IMG/VR virus record: IMGVR_UViG_3300032516_000169
Location: 1-26,477 of that record
Length of the DNA stretch: 26,477 nt
DNA from: a virus
Reading direction: 5' to 3' (one strand)
Shown: piece by piece, positions 24,926-26,477 of the stretch
Layout of the letters: every line of letters starts with the position of its first letter
Position numbering within the stretch: the first letter of the stretch is position 1
Position numbers and translations under genes: made by a program
Notes under the pieces: generated by a model
Database searches by the model: none
What the model was told of the DNA's origin: nothing
What the model saw: the letters and a program-made list of their open reading frames with translations, nothing else

Positions 24926-24940
24926 CAAGGCCCTTTGATG

Positions 24941-24948
24941 TATTTATC
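24941..24948 (-). promoter_or_regulatory. T4-like late promoter candidate
   Basis: GATAAATA on the minus strand, 15 nt before the ATG at 24925, overlapping the last codon region of gene 24944-25219. Confidence 0.45.
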
Positions 24949-25219
24949 CTTCATTTGATAGTGTTAATAACTTTAGGTTTATTGCCCGAATTGCGGCTAA
25001 CGCATCACTCTTATATGCTTCCCGCTGTCGCACGTCGTTGTCGTCTGTACCTGCCCATAGTTCTTCAAAAATGCGGTCAAGCGGACCTTCCATCTTATGA
25101 AGAGTCTCTAAAGGAAGAGCTATTTCCTTCGCAGCCGATTCACCCATTCTATTACGGGCAATAGTTTTGGCAATGTATTCTATAAAATTATCATCTGTGG
25201 GAATAAAATATGTAGTCAT
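24944..25219 (-). CDS. Small helical phage protein, unknown
   Basis: 91 residues, MTTYFIPTDDNFIEYIAKTI, ESAAKEIALPLETLHKMEGP, ELWAGTDDNDVRQREAYKSD. Mostly helical. The start overlaps the stop of gene 25216-25356. No family recognised. Confidence 0.65.
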   Translation of the reverse strand: MTTYFIPTDDNFIEYIAKTIARNRMGESAAKEIALPLETLHKMEGPLDRIFEELWAGTDDNDVRQREAYKSDALAAIRAINLKLLTLSNEG

Positions 25220-25356
25220 TTTTTAGGAGTATGATCGACTAACCATTTAGTGATATTAATCGACACCACTGAAGCATTTCCAACAACAAAGGATGAAACT
25301 TCGTTCCAATTGAAAACTACATACAGAAAAATAATAGCAAAGATAAACGTTTTCAT
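25216..25356 (-). CDS. 46-residue signal/anchor protein
   Basis: MKTFIFAIIFLYVVFNWNEV is a signal-anchor segment; the rest (SSFVVGNASVVSINITKW, ending DHTPKK) is short and polar. AGGAAA precedes the ATG and its stop overlaps the next start (ATGA). It is probably a small membrane protein of unknown role. Confidence 0.7.
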   Translation of the reverse strand: MKTFIFAIIFLYVVFNWNEVSSFVVGNASVVSINITKWLVDHTPKK

Positions 25357-25364
25357 ATTTTCCT

Positions 25365-25928
25365 TTAGCAACTACAAGACAAGAATGTACCACGATCATC
25401 ATCCTCAATCTTTGTTCGTTTGATAATTTCGTATTTGTCCCAAAATTCATCCGGAATTGAATATCCTTCGAATGTACCGCCTCTAACAAGATAATCACCC
25501 GATGATAGATAATCATCAGCACCTTGCATGATTTCATCGTATGTAGAATCAATTCCTTCGGCGAAATCAGTGATCCACTTTTCTTCAGCTGGGTTACCTT
25601 TTAGCTTCATAAAGGTAGGTTCCATAGAAGCTAATGCTTCTTCCTTTTCAAATGCAGAATGTGTCCACTCGTGCCTAAGGCTAGTAATGGTATTTGGAAG
25701 GAGAAACATGTAAAACATCTCTCCTTGTTTGACCTTTTTACGAAGGAATGGATCAACAATGCCAATAATCTCAGCATTGGTACCAACGGTATAGGCATCA
25801 CCCGTAAATCCAATACGGGCACCCACATCCAAATCTTCCCCTGCGGTTACGGGAGCCACAGCGATATGAATCGCATCTCTATGTTGTGGTTCGGTGATTA
25901 GACTACCGAGTTTTGGAATCTTATCCAT
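25365..25928 (-). CDS. Conserved phage protein (PNTITSLRHEWTHSAF family)
   Basis: 187 residues. KLGSLITEPQHRDAIHIAVA, PVTAGEDLDVGARIGF, IIGIVDPFLRKKVKQGEMFY and PNTITSLRHEWTHSAFE form a pattern I recall as widespread in phages of several types and always hypothetical. The N-terminal half looks beta-rich; the C-terminal ~80 residues are more variable and end LSCSC. Function unknown, possibly virion-associated. Confidence 0.75.
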   Translation of the reverse strand: MDKIPKLGSLITEPQHRDAIHIAVAPVTAGEDLDVGARIGFTGDAYTVGTNAEIIGIVDPFLRKKVKQGEMFYMFLLPNTITSLRHEWTHSAFEKEEALASMEPTFMKLKGNPAEEKWITDFAEGIDSTYDEIMQGADDYLSSGDYLVRGGTFEGYSIPDEFWDKYEIIKRTKIEDDDRGTFLSCSC

Positions 25929-25943
25929 TGTTTTCTCTATATG

Positions 25944-26048
25944 TTAATAATCAGCGCTCTGTATTACGCTTGCAAAGCACGGATTTTCCGCCTTTTTACC
26001 GCAAGCAACCAACATTGCCGCAGTCAGTACACACAGAGCAAGGCGCAT
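25944..26048 (-). CDS. 34-residue lipoprotein
   Basis: MRLALCVLTAAMLVACGKKA carries a lipoprotein signal with lipobox LVAC, leaving a mature peptide of only ~19 residues (CGKKAENPCFASVIQSADY) with a second cysteine. It begins 2 nt after the stop of the VWA gene. Entericidin-like and lysis lipopeptides have this size, but no specific similarity is seen. Confidence 0.65.
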   Translation of the reverse strand: MRLALCVLTAAMLVACGKKAENPCFASVIQSADY

Positions 26049-26049
26049 G

Positions 26050-26477
26050 TTATTTCCTATTTTGTGGCGAATGACTATCCGGTTCATACCAGGCAGTCAT
26101 ACCAAAAGGTGCCACCAAACGATGGGCAGTATCGCCGTGAATCAGGAACAATGTGTCGCAATAGAGTTCATCACCCCAGCTACCACACGGATATCCGTCC
26201 GTCATCATAATGAATCGTTCCGGTTGAATGTCGTTGTCCTTCATGTACTTCCAATTGCACATGAAATCAGTGCCGCCGCCACCCTTGATGTCATATTCGT
26301 CAATCTCATCCAGGTTCTCTGGAGTGAACATCTGTTCATTGTAGACACGGGTGTCAAAGCACCAAACACGAAGTTTGAAATCCATGAATTGCTGCATGAT
26401 GCCTTTGACTTCACTGAGCAAATCGCGCAGCATCTCTTCAGACATGGAGCCAGAGCAGTCAATTGCAACGGCTGCTT
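26050..26477 (-). CDS. VWA-domain protein (DUF2201-like), C-terminal part
   Basis: The frame enters from the right edge as AAVAIDCSGSMSEEMLRDLL, which contains the MIDAS metal site DxSxS. It continues with LRVWCFDTRVYN, GGGGTDFMCNW (the second MIDAS threonine) and ERFIMMTDGYPCGSWGDELY (DGYP, third acidic position), ending near FGMTAWYEPDS. This is the von Willebrand A domain of the DUF2201/VWA-like peptidase family, which in bacteria and large phages is usually paired with a MoxR-type AAA+ ATPase to remodel or activate protein complexes. The N-terminal part and any ATPase partner lie outside the window. Confidence 0.85.
   Translation of the reverse strand, partial: AAVAIDCSGSMSEEMLRDLLSEVKGIMQQFMDFKLRVWCFDTRVYNEQMFTPENLDEIDEYDIKGGGGTDFMCNWKYMKDNDIQPERFIMMTDGYPCGSWGDELYCDTLFLIHGDTAHRLVAPFGMTAWYEPDSHSPQNRK

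Overview
This window reads as a stretch of the accessory (early/host-takeover) region of a large tailed phage, most likely a T4-like or related large myovirus infecting a Gram-negative host. The basis is: about 60 very small, tightly packed genes, nearly all on the minus strand and often joined by ATGA/TAATG/GTGA stop-start overlaps; three free-standing homing endonucleases on the plus strand; tRNA-Leu(TAA), tRNA-Met(CAT)-type and tRNA-Arg(TCT) genes with encoded CCA ends; lipobox lipoproteins, a SleB-type wall hydrolase and a periplasmic DD-peptidase; and copies of TATAAATA/GATAAATA that match T4-type late promoters beside consensus sigma70 promoters (TTGACA-N17-TATAAT). No capsid, tail, terminase or replication gene was recognised, so phage identity is inference from gene style and families.

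Layout. 1-3976: small-protein operons, a GIY-YIG endonuclease, a phage ribosomal protein bL12-like gene and a lipoprotein. 4010-5200: an HNH/NUMOD3 endonuclease converging on two conserved phage genes. 5245-6476: a sigma70 promoter, a structured RNA domain, one 53-residue gene and then about 730 nt of dense RNA structure ending in an intrinsic terminator; this is a candidate giant ornate RNA of the GOLLD/ROOL kind. 6481-9410: small genes including a four-member paralogue family, a DUF1289 gene and tRNA-Leu. 9481-10068: SleB hydrolase. 10122-10652: five tandem units of a structured RNA family, with a sixth copy at 8217-8358. 10734-15790: small genes, the third endonuclease (its reading frame ends inside the antisense of tRNA-Met), tRNA-Arg and several promoters. 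15909-18882: an operon of short proteins sharing a loose C-terminal motif. 18887-21206: DD-peptidase, a probable beta-rich late protein and a secreted protein. 21290-22348: a plus-strand glycosyltransferase-like gene. 22345-26477: late-type genes with T4-like late promoters and strong terminators, an HNH nuclease, small secreted proteins and the end of a VWA-domain (DUF2201-like) protein.

The most interesting material is in RNA and regulation. First, the six-copy RNA family has compensatory changes in three helices and G-U pairs that fit only the minus strand, plus a constant 1x3 internal loop. Second, there is the large structured RNA at 5245-5988. Third, several sigma70 promoters and several T4-like late promoters lie 4-6 nt before an ATG, so their transcripts would be leaderless or nearly so. 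Coordinates were read by eye; function names for most small genes are not known, and this is said in each entry.
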